A DNA stretch of 64,000 nt from Roseiarcus sp963807735 (GCA_963807735.1 CAWEDI010000024.1:248001-312000); one strand, 5' to 3'. Positions 43,577-53,147 are shown, counted from the first letter of the stretch. Notes: a model not told the origin generated them from the letters alone. Program-made: numbers and translations.

Positions 43577-44167
43577 TCAATAGGGCGGCTTGCGGCGGCC
43601 GCGTTGAAGCTTCGCGGCTTCCGACCACCACGCAAGATCCTCGGCGAAGCGGGGAAATGCGCGTTGCAGGCCGGCGCTGGCGTCCGCTTGCGGCCGTCCG
43701 CTCGCATCGAGGGCGGCGGCGATGTGACCGACGTTGATAGTGCTGGAGATCACCACCATGCCCATCTCGGAAAGGATGCCGTGCCAAACGAGGTTGGAGC
43801 GCGCCCCGCCGATCGGACCGGCGGAATAGCTGAGGATCGCCGCCGGCCGCCAGAACCATTCCTCCAAGAAATGGTCGGTCAGGTTCTTCAGCCCCGGTTG
43901 CGGACCCCAATTGTACTCGCCGGCGACGAAAACGAAGGCGTCCGCCGCGACAATTTTTGCGGCCAACGTCGTCAACGCTTCGGGCGCAGCGCCCGGTTCA
44001 TACTCCTTGTACATGCGATCGAGCATCGGCAGTTCGAGGCTCTTGGCGTCGATCAGCTCCACGTCGTTGCCGCGCGCGCTCAGCTCCGAGACCGTATATT
44101 TGGCGAGCCGAACGCCCATCCTGTCGCGGCGGTAGGAACCGTAGAAGACAAGAATTCGATCCGTCAT
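43577..44167 (-). CDS. NADPH-dependent FMN reductase-like flavoprotein
   Basis: A 196-residue flavodoxin-fold protein. The FMN phosphate loop is FYGSYRRDRMGVRLA, and VAGEYNWGPQPGLKNLTDHF is the conserved flavin-edge motif. The ATG at 44167 has AAGGA six bases upstream and is preferred to an ATG two codons earlier. It lies 65 bases after the VOC gene and probably belongs to the same minus-strand transcription unit. It would reduce FMN, quinones or azo compounds. Confidence 0.88.
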   Translation of the reverse strand: MTDRILVFYGSYRRDRMGVRLAKYTVSELSARGNDVELIDAKSLELPMLDRMYKEYEPGAAPEALTTLAAKIVAADAFVFVAGEYNWGPQPGLKNLTDHFLEEWFWRPAAILSYSAGPIGGARSNLVWHGILSEMGMVVISSTINVGHIAAALDASGRPQADASAGLQRAFPRFAEDLAWWSEAAKLQRGRRKPPY

Positions 44168-44232
44168 GCCCATTCCTTTCGAAGCGGCTCGGCAAACAAA
44201 CAGCCCGCCGCCCTATCTCTTGAATTGCAGGG

Positions 44233-45003
44233 CTACGCTGCGTAGCCGAGCCGATGGCCGTCCAAATCGCGTTGCGGTCGCCGGTCACCGTTCACTTCGG
44301 AGAGGATGAGCCGAGTGGCCGCCGAGGAGCCCTCGACGGCGGCCCGCACTGATGTCGTCGGGCGGCGATATTCAAGCAACTCCACGCCGGGTCTCGCGCC
44401 GTCGGACGGCGAGAGCGAAAGAATGGCGACTTCTGTGTCGTCCAACTCGGCGAAGCCGTCGAGACGCGCCTGCTCCGCCCCGGCGTTGATCTGGCGACGC
44501 GTGCAGGTGAACCCGAGCGAGGAAAAAAACTTCGTGGTCGCCTCGGCGTCGCGCACGGTCAGCGCACTGTGATCGACGCCGTGAAACAATCGCTCCGGCG
44601 CAGCGGTGAAACGGGCGCTCCACAGCGGGGGGATCGCCGCGGGCGAGAATTGAAGCAATTCGAGGGGATGGCCGTCGGGATCGCGAAATTTGAAGGCGGT
44701 CGCGCCGCCGGAGGCTTTCGGCAAGCGTTCCGGGCCATCGAGCGAGATCGGGCGCCAGTCCCGGAAGCCGCGGAGTTGCACGATCGCCGCGTCCATGTCG
44801 GCGACGACGAGAGAGAAATGCTGGAAGCCGGTTTCGTTGGCGAGGAACAGGTCGACGCCGGCGTTGGCGCAAGGCTCGATTTCGATCCGCTCTTCGCCGA
44901 GGACGACTCCGAAGTCCGTCGCCTTCGCGTCGAACACGCGTTGGTAGAACTCGCGCAAGAGTTTGGGCGCCGGGCTGCGGAGTAGCAGACGTTTGATGCG
45001 CAT
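44233..45003 (-). CDS. Two-domain VOC (glyoxalase/dioxygenase superfamily) protein
   Basis: A 256-residue protein made of two VOC modules: residues 1-125 (LLREFYQRVFDAKATDFGVV, FQHFSLVVADMDAAIVQLRG, FRDPDGHPLELLQF) and residues 140-256 (GVDHSALTVRDAEATTKFFS, GVELLEYRRP). The HFSL His and ELLQF Glu of the first module and GVDHS/VELLEY of the second resemble metal ligands. The reaction is unknown. Ten bases downstream of the SMP-30 gene. Confidence 0.85.
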   Translation of the reverse strand: MRIKRLLLRSPAPKLLREFYQRVFDAKATDFGVVLGEERIEIEPCANAGVDLFLANETGFQHFSLVVADMDAAIVQLRGFRDWRPISLDGPERLPKASGGATAFKFRDPDGHPLELLQFSPAAIPPLWSARFTAAPERLFHGVDHSALTVRDAEATTKFFSSLGFTCTRRQINAGAEQARLDGFAELDDTEVAILSLSPSDGARPGVELLEYRRPTTSVRAAVEGSSAATRLILSEVNGDRRPQRDLDGHRLGYAA

Positions 45004-45013
45004 CGGCGTCTCC

Positions 45014-45940
45014 TCAATAGTCGAGCGCCCCGCGCGTGTTGAGAAAGAGGGCGTAGAGCGTGTGCGAGCCGCCGATGAACAGGCGATTGCCCGAGAGACC
45101 GCCGAAGCAAAGGTTGGAGACGCGATAAGGAACGCGGATCTTGCCGATCAGCTCGCCTTGCGGCGTCAGACAATGCACGCCATCGGCGGCGCTAGACCAG
45201 ACATGGCCCTTGTTGTCGACTTTGAGGCCGTCACAATAACCGGGGCTGATGCGGTGGAACAGCGCGCCGCCCGACAGGCGGCCTTCCTCGCCGACGTCGA
45301 ACACGCGGATATATTGGGCAGGGTCGGGTCGGGTCTGGTCGCCGGTCTCGGCGACGTAGAGCCGCCTGCCGTCCGGCGCGAAGGCGAGTCCGTTGGGTCC
45401 GTCGAAATCCCGGGCGGCGATGCTCAACCGATCGCGGGCGGGGTCGTAGCGATAGAGCGCCGGCTTCTGTTCGCTGTGCTGGATGCCGCCCTCATAGGCG
45501 TTGGAGATGCCGTAGAGCGGATCGGTGAACCAGATTGCGCCGTCGTGCGCGACGACGACATCGTTGGGCGCGTTGAGGCGTTTGCCGTCGTGGCGATCAA
45601 CCAAGGTGGTGACGGCGCCGTCGTATTCGGTGCGCAGCAAGGCGCGCCGGCGGTGGGAGCAGGAGATCAACCGGCCCTGCCGATCGCGCGCCTGTCCGTT
45701 GGCGTAGTGCGAGGGCGCCCGCCACACGCTCGCGCCGACCGCGTCACGCCAGATCATCGTGCGGTCGTTGGGCAGATCCTGGAACAAGAGAGCGTCCCAA
45801 TCGCCCATCCAGACAAGCCCTTCCAACCAGCGGAAGCCCTCGGCCAGTTTCTCCAGCGGCGCGTTGTCGAGCGTCAGACGGGCGAAACGCGGATCGAGGA
45901 TTTCCAGCGCATCGTAGTCGACGAGCAATTCGCCGGGCAT
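45014..45940 (-). CDS. SMP-30/gluconolactonase-family lactonase
   Basis: A 308-residue six-bladed beta-propeller. Metal-site residues are visible: Glu in LAEGFRWLEGLVW, Asn in RLNAPNDVVVAHDGAIWFTD, Asn in FDGPNGLAFAPDGRRLYVAE and Asp in GYCDGLKVDNKG. No signal peptide, so cytoplasmic. Such enzymes hydrolyse sugar lactones or other lactones. Start is three bases after the cupin stop; the set DoxX-cupin-SMP30-VOC-flavin reductase suggests one oxidative pathway. Confidence 0.9.
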   Translation of the reverse strand: MPGELLVDYDALEILDPRFARLTLDNAPLEKLAEGFRWLEGLVWMGDWDALLFQDLPNDRTMIWRDAVGASVWRAPSHYANGQARDRQGRLISCSHRRRALLRTEYDGAVTTLVDRHDGKRLNAPNDVVVAHDGAIWFTDPLYGISNAYEGGIQHSEQKPALYRYDPARDRLSIAARDFDGPNGLAFAPDGRRLYVAETGDQTRPDPAQYIRVFDVGEEGRLSGGALFHRISPGYCDGLKVDNKGHVWSSAADGVHCLTPQGELIGKIRVPYRVSNLCFGGLSGNRLFIGGSHTLYALFLNTRGALDY

Positions 45941-45943
45941 GGC

Positions 45944-46390
45944 TCAGTTTTTCCAGGCCGGCGCGGCGGCGGGGTCGTTGTACTGGATCACCATCAGCAC
46001 CGCCGGTTCGTCGCCGAGCGTGCCGGACAGGTGTCCTTTTCGGCCGTCGCGGGTCTGACAATTCTGGTCGCCGCCGAACGAGAATTCGCCGGGACCGAAC
46101 TCGCGCCGGCCGCCCTCCATCGCTTCGACCCACCAGCGACCCGACAGCGGCACGATCCACTGCGGCTTCGGATTTTCGTGCCAGTCGCCGCGCCAGCCGA
46201 CCGGCTGCACCGTGACCATGACGGAGATGTCGCCGCGCGAGGCGTCGCCCTGCCATTGCGGCGCGGCGGGCGGCTGCATCGACTTGAGCTCGAAATGCGT
46301 CATCGCGCAGCGCGCCCAGCGGCTCACCCCGTCCGCATCGGCGTAAAGCCGCCAATAGGCGACGGAGGGTTCGTCTTGCGCAGCGGTCAT
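45944..46390 (-). CDS. Cupin-domain protein
   Basis: A 148-residue single-domain cupin. The barrel shows in WHENPKPQWIVPLSGRWWVE then GPGEFSFGGDQNCQTRDGRK and GHLSGTLGDEPAVLMVIQY; the first motif retains a His and the second has Asp and Gln where His is usual, so the metal site may be altered. GGAGGTC before the ATG at 46390 supports the start, and the start overlaps the DoxX stop. Function unknown; probably a small-molecule isomerase or oxygenase accessory. Confidence 0.75.
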   Translation of the reverse strand: MTAAQDEPSVAYWRLYADADGVSRWARCAMTHFELKSMQPPAAPQWQGDASRGDISVMVTVQPVGWRGDWHENPKPQWIVPLSGRWWVEAMEGGRREFGPGEFSFGGDQNCQTRDGRKGHLSGTLGDEPAVLMVIQYNDPAAAPAWKN

Positions 46391-46854
46391 AGGGCGACCT
46401 CCAGGCGATAGGGATGGCGCGAGGCGAACGGCGCGCCGAGAAATTCCTCGACGCTCGAAGCGCTGGCGCCGAGGCCGAGCACGAAAAATCCGCCCGCGAG
46501 CGCAAGGTTCTTCAGGAAGTCCCAAAAAACTTCACGCCCCTGGCTCGCGCCGACGAGCCGGAAATCCGGCTGTCGCCAGAATTGTTTCCAGAGGATCGCA
46601 GTGACGATACAATAGAGGCCGAGCACAACCGCGCAGAGCCGATCCGCGACGCCCGTCAAAACCCCAAGGCTCATGAACACCTCAACGCCGAGGCCGGCGA
46701 GGATCAGCAATCGTGGCAGCGCCCATCCCGACGCCTGCGCTTCCGCCTGCCGAACGGCGAGCGGGAAGTTCAACACTTTGTCGAGCGCGCTGAACGGCAG
46801 GAACAGCAGGATCAGCAGCACGCGCGCAAGAAGGGCGAGGAGAATCGCGATCAT
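46387..46854 (-). CDS. DoxX-family membrane protein
   Basis: A 155-residue protein with four hydrophobic segments (IAILLALLARVLLILLFLPF, LLILAGLGVEVFMSLGVLTG, LCAVVLGLYCIVTAILWKQF, NLALAGGFFVLGLGASASS). FSALDKVLNF and the WKQFWRQPDF loop are characteristic of DoxX. The ATG at 46854 is preferred because the 13 upstream codons are basic and hydrophilic. First gene of the minus-strand operon. Some DoxX proteins take part in quinone-linked oxidation or sulphur metabolism; no specific role can be given. Confidence 0.82.
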   Translation of the reverse strand: MIAILLALLARVLLILLFLPFSALDKVLNFPLAVRQAEAQASGWALPRLLILAGLGVEVFMSLGVLTGVADRLCAVVLGLYCIVTAILWKQFWRQPDFRLVGASQGREVFWDFLKNLALAGGFFVLGLGASASSVEEFLGAPFASRHPYRLEVAL

Positions 46855-46961
46855 CGGGTAGGGCTCGCAGCGGCGCTCTCTTAAACCAGCCATTCGCCGG
46901 AAGGTTTCCGCCGCCGACCAGCGACCGCCGAACGGCCGGCGGCTGGCGCCAGACTAACATT

Positions 46962-49900
46962 CTATCGCCGGCTGCGCACGCCGAGCTTGGTCAGCGCGGC
47001 CTGCAATTCATCGGCGCCGTAGGGTTTGGCGATCACCGCCACCAGGCGGTCGCTGAAAAACTGGTGCGCCAGCTCCGCTGCGTGATCGCGGCTCGAAATC
47101 AGCAACGGCAAATTGTCATGCATGGCGCGCAACTCCGCCGCCAGTTCGTTTCCGGTCTTGGTTGACGGCGCTGCGTCGAGCAGCACCCAATCATAGCGCC
47201 CCTTCGCCGCGCGGACGCGTCCGAGCGCTTCGGATGCGGTCGCCGCTTCGTCGACGACGACTCCGCCGCTTCCCAGCGCCTCAACCACAAATCGTCGCAC
47301 CGAGGGGTCATCGTCAACCACCAGCACGCGGTCGAATCGTTCGGCGTCGAGGACGTCGGCGATCTTCTCGGCGAGGCTCTGATAGGTGAATGGCTTGGCG
47401 ATCATCTCGACGCCGGTATCGAGGCGACCGCCATGGACGATCGAGTTGCGCGTGTAGCCGCTCGTATACAGCACTTTGAGGTCGGATTGGATCTCCCGCG
47501 CCTTGTCGGCGAGTTCGCGGCCGGACATGCCCGGCATCACCACATCCGTGAACAACAGATCGATGCGATGCTCGCGGCGTCGGAGCAACCGCAGAGCCGC
47601 CGGTCCATCGTGCGCCTCCAGCACGCGATAGCCGAGCTCCCGAATGATTTCGACGGTGTAGGCGCGGACGTCATGATCGTCCTCGACAACCAATATCGTG
47701 AGCGATGGGCGCGCGTTGTGCGCCCCGGCGTCGTGCGATTGCTCCTCAGGCGAATCGCCGCTGCGCAGCAGGCGCGGGAGGTAGATTCTCACGGTCGTGC
47801 CGTCGCCGGGCTCGGAATAGATCTTGACGTGGCCGCCCGATTGCTTGACGAAACCGTACACCATCGACAGGCCGAGCCCGGTGCCCTTGCCGACCTCCTT
47901 GGTGGTGAAGAACGGGTCGAACACCCGCGCCAGCGTCTCGCGCGACATGCCGATTCCGGTGTCGGTGACGGCGATCACGACATAGTTGCCGGGCACGACC
48001 TCGGCGTGCGCCGCCGCATATTGCTCGTCCAGCCTCGCGTTCGTCGTCTCGATCGACAGCTTGCCTCCGCTCGGCATCGCGTCGCGGGCGTTGACCGCGA
48101 GATTGAGGATCGCATTTTCAAGTTGGTTGGGATCGACTTCGACCCGCCACAGGCCGGGCGTCGAGACGACTTCCAATTGGATCGTTTCGCCGAGCGCGCG
48201 ATTGAGCAGATCGGACATGCCGGCCACAAGCCGGTCGACGTCGATCGGTTTCGGCGCCAACGGCTGGCGGCGCGAGAAAGCGAGCAGGCGTTGGGTGAGC
48301 GCGGCGGCGCGCTCGGCGCCCTTCTGCGCGTTGCCCAAGGCCCGCCCCACGCGCACGGTCTCGCCCGATGACAGCGCGCGTCGTCCGAGATCAATGTTGC
48401 CCGAGATGATCGTCAGCAGGTTGTTGAAGTCGTGCGCGATGCCGCCGGTGAGCTGGCCCACCGCCTCCATTTTCTGCGCCTGCCGCAACGCCGCTTCGGC
48501 TTCCTCGCGTTCCTGGATGGCGTGCGCCACCCGAGCCTCCAACTCTTCGTTGAGGCGGCGCAACTCCTCTTCGATACGGCGACGATGGTCGATGTCGATC
48601 AGCACGCCTGGAAAGCGCGTGGGAGCTCCCGCCTCATTCAAGTCAACCCGGCCGTTCGCCTCGATCCAGCGGAAAACGCCGTCGTGTTGACGCACCCGGT
48701 ACTCGCTACGAAAGCGGCCGCCTGTGCGTAGCGCATCGGCGATCGTCGCCGCGACGTGCGGCCGGTCAAGCTCGTGAATCGCCTCCATCACTTCGGCGAG
48801 CGGCGCGCCGGCGCGCACGCGCGCGGGATCGGCGCCGAACGAGCGGGCGAAACGCTCATCCCCGATGACGCGATCTTCCGCTACATCCCAGATCCAGGTT
48901 CCGACGATCGCCCCGGCGTCGAGCGCAAGCTGCACCCGCTCGGCCTGAACCTGCGCCTCGGCTTCGCTTGCCCGGATCGCCTCGGCCGCCTCGCGACGAA
49001 CCTTCGCCATCGCGATGTTCGCGGACACCCGCGCCAGGAGCTCGCGGGCCGAGAACGGCTTGGTCAGGTAGTCGTCGGCGCCGGCGTCGAGCCCCTCAAC
49101 CTTCGCCTCCTCGCCGGCCCGCGCTGACAACATGATAATCGGCAGATCGCGCAATGACGCGTCGCCGCGGATCGCGCGCAGCAATTCAAAACCGTCGAGC
49201 CCCGGCATCATCACGTCGGTGACGAGCAGGTCGGGCTTGGCCGACCTCGCCGCGGCGAGCGCCGCCTCTCCGTCCGCCGCCGTGGTCACTTCATAACCGC
49301 GTTCGGCGAGCAGCCGGGCGATGTAGGCTCGCAGGTCGGCGTTGTCGTCGGCGAGCAGCACGCGTCGTCTCTCGCTCGAAGCGCTGTCGGCGCGCGGCGC
49401 GTCGGGGGCGCCGTCGGCGTCGAGCAGCGCATCGTCGCCCCGTTCGGCGGGAAGCCAACGCAAGGCCTCTTCGACGAAGGACTGCGCACGGATCGTCGTG
49501 TGGCCGACGTTCTCGCCCTTCTCGACCCGATCGGCCGGCAGATGCGCCGCGCCGAACGGGATCGAGATGAAGAAGGTTGTCCCACGCCCGACTTCGCTTT
49601 GCGCGGTGATGTCGCCGCCGTGCTGGCCGACGAGCTCCTGCACCAGCGCAAGCCCGATTCCCGAGCCCTCGAAACTGCGTCCCTGCGCGCCCTCAACGCG
49701 GTGAAACCGATCGAACAGCCTCGGCAGTTCGTGGGCCGGAATCCCGATGCCGCTGTCGCGCACCGACAGCACGGCTTTGCCGTCGGCTTCGCGGAGCTCG
49801 ACCGCTATCTCGCCTTCAAACGTAAATTTGAACGCATTCGAGAGAAGATTGAGAACAATCTTCTCCCACATATCCTGATCGACATAGACGGGCTGCGACA

Positions 49901-51278
49901 GCGGCGGCGTATCGACGATGAGCCGCAGATGGGCGCGATCCGTCGCCGAGCGGAACGACGAGGCGAGGTCGGCCGTGAGCGCGGCGAGATCGGTCGGGCG
50001 GAAAACCGCCTGGACCCGCCCCGCCTCGATGCGGGAGAAATCGAGCAGCGCATTGACCAGCCGCAACAGGCGCAGCGCGTTGCGGTGCGCGACGGCGATC
50101 CGCTCAACCTGCTCGGGCGGCAGCGTCGACCCGTCCGCAAGCACGTCCTCGAGCGGGCCGAGCATCAATGTCAGCGGCGTGCGAAACTCGTGGCTCACGT
50201 TGGAGAAAAACGCCGTCTTGGCGCGATCGATTTCGGACAGCGCCTTGGCGCGTTCGCGCTCGCGCTCATATTCGTCCGCCCTGGCGATGGCGGCGGCCAA
50301 CTGAGCGGTGACAAGCCCGAGAAAGCCGCGGTATCCGGCATTGAGCTCGCGATGCGGGTTCAGGCCGGCGACGAAATAGCCGATCGGCGCCTCGCCTTCC
50401 GTGCTGCTCATCGGCAGGATCAGCGCCCGATTCGCGGGCTTCTGCCAATGGCGCAGCCTCATTCCCCGCGCGGTGGCGGGATCAATCTCGACCTCAACCG
50501 CTTCGACGTTCGCCCGCGCCAACGGCCAAGGGGCTCCGCCTTCGTCGAGCGGAATGACGGAAGCGGCGGCGGGATCGTCGTCATCAAGTCCGTGGACGGC
50601 CGCCAGCTTTGCGGTCCGCGTCGCCCGATCCGCGAGATACGCCAGCGCAAACGGCAGGTCGCGGGGCTCCGAGGACAGGCCAAAACGCAGCGCGGACATG
50701 ACTTCGGCGCGCGTGGAGGCGGCGGCCAGGCGCACGCCGAGATCGCGCAGCGTCGCCAGCTGGCGTTCGCCGATGACCCTCTCGGTGACCTCGGCGACGA
50801 CGCACAGCATGCCGCGGTTCGTCCCCACATCGTCGGCGAGCGGCGAATACGAGAACGTGTGGTAGGTTTCCTCCGAGAAGCCGCTGCGCTCCAGATAGAG
50901 CAGCAACGCCTCGTCCCAGGTCGCCTCGCCGGTCCGCAGCACATGTTCGATGCGCGGGCCGATGTCTGGCCAGATCTCGGCCCAGACTTTATCTGAACGG
51001 GTGCCGATCACCCATTCGCGCTTGATGCCGACGGTCGGCAGGTAGGCGTCGTTGCAGAGAAAGGTAAGCTCGGGTCCCCAGGCCATCCACATCGCGAACC
51101 GCGACGTCAACATGACGCGGACGACGGCGCGCAGGCTTTGCGTCCAAGTATCAGGCGGCCCGAGGGGTGTCGCCGACCAATCGCAGGCGCGCATCAGCGC
51201 GCGTACATCGCCTTCGCCCGACAATAGGTCCGCCGCGATCTCGACTGGCTCCGGCTGCTGCATTTGCCGACTTAGCAT
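46962..51278 (-). CDS. Hybrid histidine kinase with two kinase modules and three receiver domains
   Basis: A 1438-residue protein. Order: PAS-like sensor (about 25-165), GAF-like domain (175-340), HisKA with His363 in NVSHEFRTPLTLML plus HATPase (DSGIGIPAHELPRLFDRFHR), receiver with Asp688 (LLVTDVMMPGLDGFELL), PAS (about 790-915), a second kinase with His949 in TGGIAHDFNNLLTIISGNID plus HATPase (DTGIGMSRETLARVFDPFFT), receiver with Asp1245 (LLFTDVVMPGMSG) and a terminal receiver with Asp1368 (WVLLDAAPS). No transmembrane segment is evident, so it is probably a soluble sensor. No response regulator gene is adjacent. HDFNN-type kinases with two receivers usually branch phosphotransfer or damp the signal. 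Confidence 0.92.
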   Translation of the reverse strand: MLSRQMQQPEPVEIAADLLSGEGDVRALMRACDWSATPLGPPDTWTQSLRAVVRVMLTSRFAMWMAWGPELTFLCNDAYLPTVGIKREWVIGTRSDKVWAEIWPDIGPRIEHVLRTGEATWDEALLLYLERSGFSEETYHTFSYSPLADDVGTNRGMLCVVAEVTERVIGERQLATLRDLGVRLAAASTRAEVMSALRFGLSSEPRDLPFALAYLADRATRTAKLAAVHGLDDDDPAAASVIPLDEGGAPWPLARANVEAVEVEIDPATARGMRLRHWQKPANRALILPMSSTEGEAPIGYFVAGLNPHRELNAGYRGFLGLVTAQLAAAIARADEYERERERAKALSEIDRAKTAFFSNVSHEFRTPLTLMLGPLEDVLADGSTLPPEQVERIAVAHRNALRLLRLVNALLDFSRIEAGRVQAVFRPTDLAALTADLASSFRSATDRAHLRLIVDTPPLSQPVYVDQDMWEKIVLNLLSNAFKFTFEGEIAVELREADGKAVLSVRDSGIGIPAHELPRLFDRFHRVEGAQGRSFEGSGIGLALVQELVGQHGGDITAQSEVGRGTTFFISIPFGAAHLPADRVEKGENVGHTTIRAQSFVEEALRWLPAERGDDALLDADGAPDAPRADSASSERRRVLLADDNADLRAYIARLLAERGYEVTTAADGEAALAAARSAKPDLLVTDVMMPGLDGFELLRAIRGDASLRDLPIIMLSARAGEEAKVEGLDAGADDYLTKPFSARELLARVSANIAMAKVRREAAEAIRASEAEAQVQAERVQLALDAGAIVGTWIWDVAEDRVIGDERFARSFGADPARVRAGAPLAEVMEAIHELDRPHVAATIADALRTGGRFRSEYRVRQHDGVFRWIEANGRVDLNEAGAPTRFPGVLIDIDHRRRIEEELRRLNEELEARVAHAIQEREEAEAALRQAQKMEAVGQLTGGIAHDFNNLLTIISGNIDLGRRALSSGETVRVGRALGNAQKGAERAAALTQRLLAFSRRQPLAPKPIDVDRLVAGMSDLLNRALGETIQLEVVSTPGLWRVEVDPNQLENAILNLAVNARDAMPSGGKLSIETTNARLDEQYAAAHAEVVPGNYVVIAVTDTGIGMSRETLARVFDPFFTTKEVGKGTGLGLSMVYGFVKQSGGHVKIYSEPGDGTTVRIYLPRLLRSGDSPEEQSHDAGAHNARPSLTILVVEDDHDVRAYTVEIIRELGYRVLEAHDGPAALRLLRRREHRIDLLFTDVVMPGMSGRELADKAREIQSDLKVLYTSGYTRNSIVHGGRLDTGVEMIAKPFTYQSLAEKIADVLDAERFDRVLVVDDDPSVRRFVVEALGSGGVVVDEAATASEALGRVRAAKGRYDWVLLDAAPSTKTGNELAAELRAMHDNLPLLISSRDHAAELAHQFFSDRLVAVIAKPYGADELQAALTKLGVRSRR

Positions 51279-51452
51279 TATGTCCCGCGTGGTCTGGCGC
51301 CCGATCGTTTGCCAAATCGATAACCGGTCTACTCCGGCATTTGAAGTCGAATTAAAGTCATTTTCGGGAAAATCAGATTAACGACCCAGCCCCGCGTAAT
51401 ACCGGACATTTTCGCCTGCGTTCGAGCGCCGCGCTCATGCGTGCGGCGCCGG

Positions 51453-52397
51453 TCAGCCGTGTTCGGCGACGCCGCGCTCGAACGCCACGAAAGCCGCCTC
51501 CGTCGCGTACGATTTTTGCGCGCCGGGACGTCGCACGGAGTCGGCGGCGTAGCGGGCTGCGCGGGCGAGCGCGTCGTCGAGGCTGGCGCCGGCGGCGTGA
51601 TAGCGCGCGAAGGCGCCGACGAAGGCGTCGCCGGCCCCCGTGGTGTCGACCGCCTCCACGCGCGGCGAGGGGATGCGTTTGAGACGGCCCGCGGTCGCGA
51701 GCAGCGCCCCGCGCGCGCCGAGCGTCACGATCGCCGCCTGCATGCCCTGTCCGAGCAGGCTTTGCGCCGCGGCCTCTATATTCGCTTCGCTCTCGGTCGG
51801 CATTCCGGTCAGGATCGCCAGTTCGGTCTCGTTGGGGATGAAATAGCTGACGTCGCTGACGTGGGCGATGTCGAGCGCGGAGGTCGCTGGCGCCGGGTTG
51901 AGAACGGTTCGCACGCCATGCTTCTTGCCGAAGGCGATCGCGGCGTAGACGGTCTCCAGCGAGATTTCGAGCTGCAACAGGATGAGGTCGCATTGTTTGA
52001 GCGCCTCGCCGGCGCGCTCGACGTCGTCGGGCGAGAGATCGGCGTTCGCGCCCTTGACGATGAGGATTGAGTTCTCGCCGTTCGGCTCCACCATGATGGT
52101 CGCGACGCCGCTGGGCCGGCCCGCCACGCGCCGCACGTAGCGCGTGTCGATGCCGAGCGCGCCGAGATTGCGGATGGTGTTGTCGCCGAAGATGTCGTCG
52201 CCGATGGCGCTCACCAGGACCACCGATGCGCCGAGCTTGGCGGCGGCGACCGCCTGATTGGCGCCCTTGCCGCCGTGTCCCATTTCAAAGCGCGGCGCCT
52301 CGATGGTCTCGCCCTTGACCGGCATCCGGTCCACGTACGTGACGAGGTCGACCATGTTGCTGCCGACGACGGCGATACGCGGCGTGCGTGAACTCAT
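51453..52397 (-). CDS. rbsK: Ribokinase (PfkB family)
   Basis: A 314-residue sugar kinase. The N-terminal signature is EMGHGGKGANQAVAAAKLGA, and the C-terminal PfkB signature is DTTGAGDAFVGAFARYHAAG with the catalytic Asp in GAGD. NPAPATSALD and FIPNETELAILTG are typical of RbsK. It phosphorylates ribose at O5. It is not beside the RbsABC-type importer (33.7-37.4 kb), though it could serve it. Isolated transcription unit between the kinase gene and the secreted protein gene. Confidence 0.92.
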   Translation of the reverse strand: MSSRTPRIAVVGSNMVDLVTYVDRMPVKGETIEAPRFEMGHGGKGANQAVAAAKLGASVVLVSAIGDDIFGDNTIRNLGALGIDTRYVRRVAGRPSGVATIMVEPNGENSILIVKGANADLSPDDVERAGEALKQCDLILLQLEISLETVYAAIAFGKKHGVRTVLNPAPATSALDIAHVSDVSYFIPNETELAILTGMPTESEANIEAAAQSLLGQGMQAAIVTLGARGALLATAGRLKRIPSPRVEAVDTTGAGDAFVGAFARYHAAGASLDDALARAARYAADSVRRPGAQKSYATEAAFVAFERGVAEHG

Positions 52398-52529
52398 GGA
52401 CGAACCCCCGATGTTGCGGACCCCCGAAGCGGCGCGACCGGGAGGAAAATGGCTTCGGTCGAGATTGTCAACGTGCGCAGGCGAGTCGGCGGAATGCGCC
52501 GCTTTTGACGGCTTATCAAACGACCGACC

Positions 52530-52551
52530 GCGCGAAGCCGAAGCTTCGCGC
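52530..52551 (-). terminator. Hairpin downstream of the secreted-protein gene
   Basis: GCGCGAAGC-CGAA-GCTTCGCGC is a perfect 9-bp stem with a 4-base loop, 18 bases after the stop of the minus-strand gene at 52569. There is no strong T-run, so it is either a weak intrinsic terminator or an mRNA 3' stabiliser. Confidence 0.5.
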
Positions 52552-52568
52552 CGCCTTGGCTTCCTTGT

Positions 52569-53147
52569 TCAAGGAAGGAAGAAGCGCAGCGGGCCGGCGT
52601 TGTCGGCGAAGTTCGAGGAGTTGATCGCCTGAACGCCGGCGGTGTGCTCGCCGTTGAACTTCGTCGCGGTGTTGGCGCAGCCGGCCGCGACCGCAGCTTG
52701 GACAGAGCTGAACCAGACGCCGACGTGATACATCTGGATCGGCGGCGTCGCCGGGTTGGTCGAGGCGTCGTCAGGAAACACCACCGGGGCCGGCGCCGCG
52801 CCCGGCGCGAGCATGAACGTCTCCTTGCTGAACACGCCGACGAAGTCGGCGACGCCGTTGCCGACGGAGTCGGTATCGATGTCGCCCTGATACCAAGCCA
52901 TGCCGAACGGCGCTTTCGGAACCTGGATGATGAACGTGTCAAAGCCGGTGTTGGGCGGCAGACCGTAGATCTCCAGATGCAGATGCTGGAGATCGCCGAC
53001 GCTGGAGAGCACCAATCGACCTGATGCGTTGGGTAGGCAACCCGATTGGGCGGTGACGAGCTTGAAGAACCTGTTGACGCCGGCGTGAGCCGGATGAGCG
53101 GCCAGACTAGCCAGGCAAGCCAGCGCGGCGGCGATTGTGACTCTCAT
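52569..53147 (-). CDS. Secreted hypothetical protein
   Basis: A 192-residue protein with a clear Sec signal peptide (MRVTIAAALACLASLAAHPA, cleavage near AHAG). The mature part is beta-rich (GRLVLSSVGDLQHLHLEIYG, GFDTFIIQVPKAPFGMAWYQ, QMYHVGVWFSSVQAAVAAGC) with two Cys that could form a disulphide, and ends ADNAGPLRFFLP. GGGGAG six bases before the ATG at 53147 supports this start. It is not assigned to a family; the pattern resembles small exported proteins found singly in Hyphomicrobiales. Periplasmic or extracellular. Confidence 0.75.
   Translation of the reverse strand: MRVTIAAALACLASLAAHPAHAGVNRFFKLVTAQSGCLPNASGRLVLSSVGDLQHLHLEIYGLPPNTGFDTFIIQVPKAPFGMAWYQGDIDTDSVGNGVADFVGVFSKETFMLAPGAAPAPVVFPDDASTNPATPPIQMYHVGVWFSSVQAAVAAGCANTATKFNGEHTAGVQAINSSNFADNAGPLRFFLP

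Noticed and set aside
44963..46411. 482-residue plus-strand open frame
   Set aside because: Overlaps the SMP-30 and cupin genes on the opposite strand; no motif.
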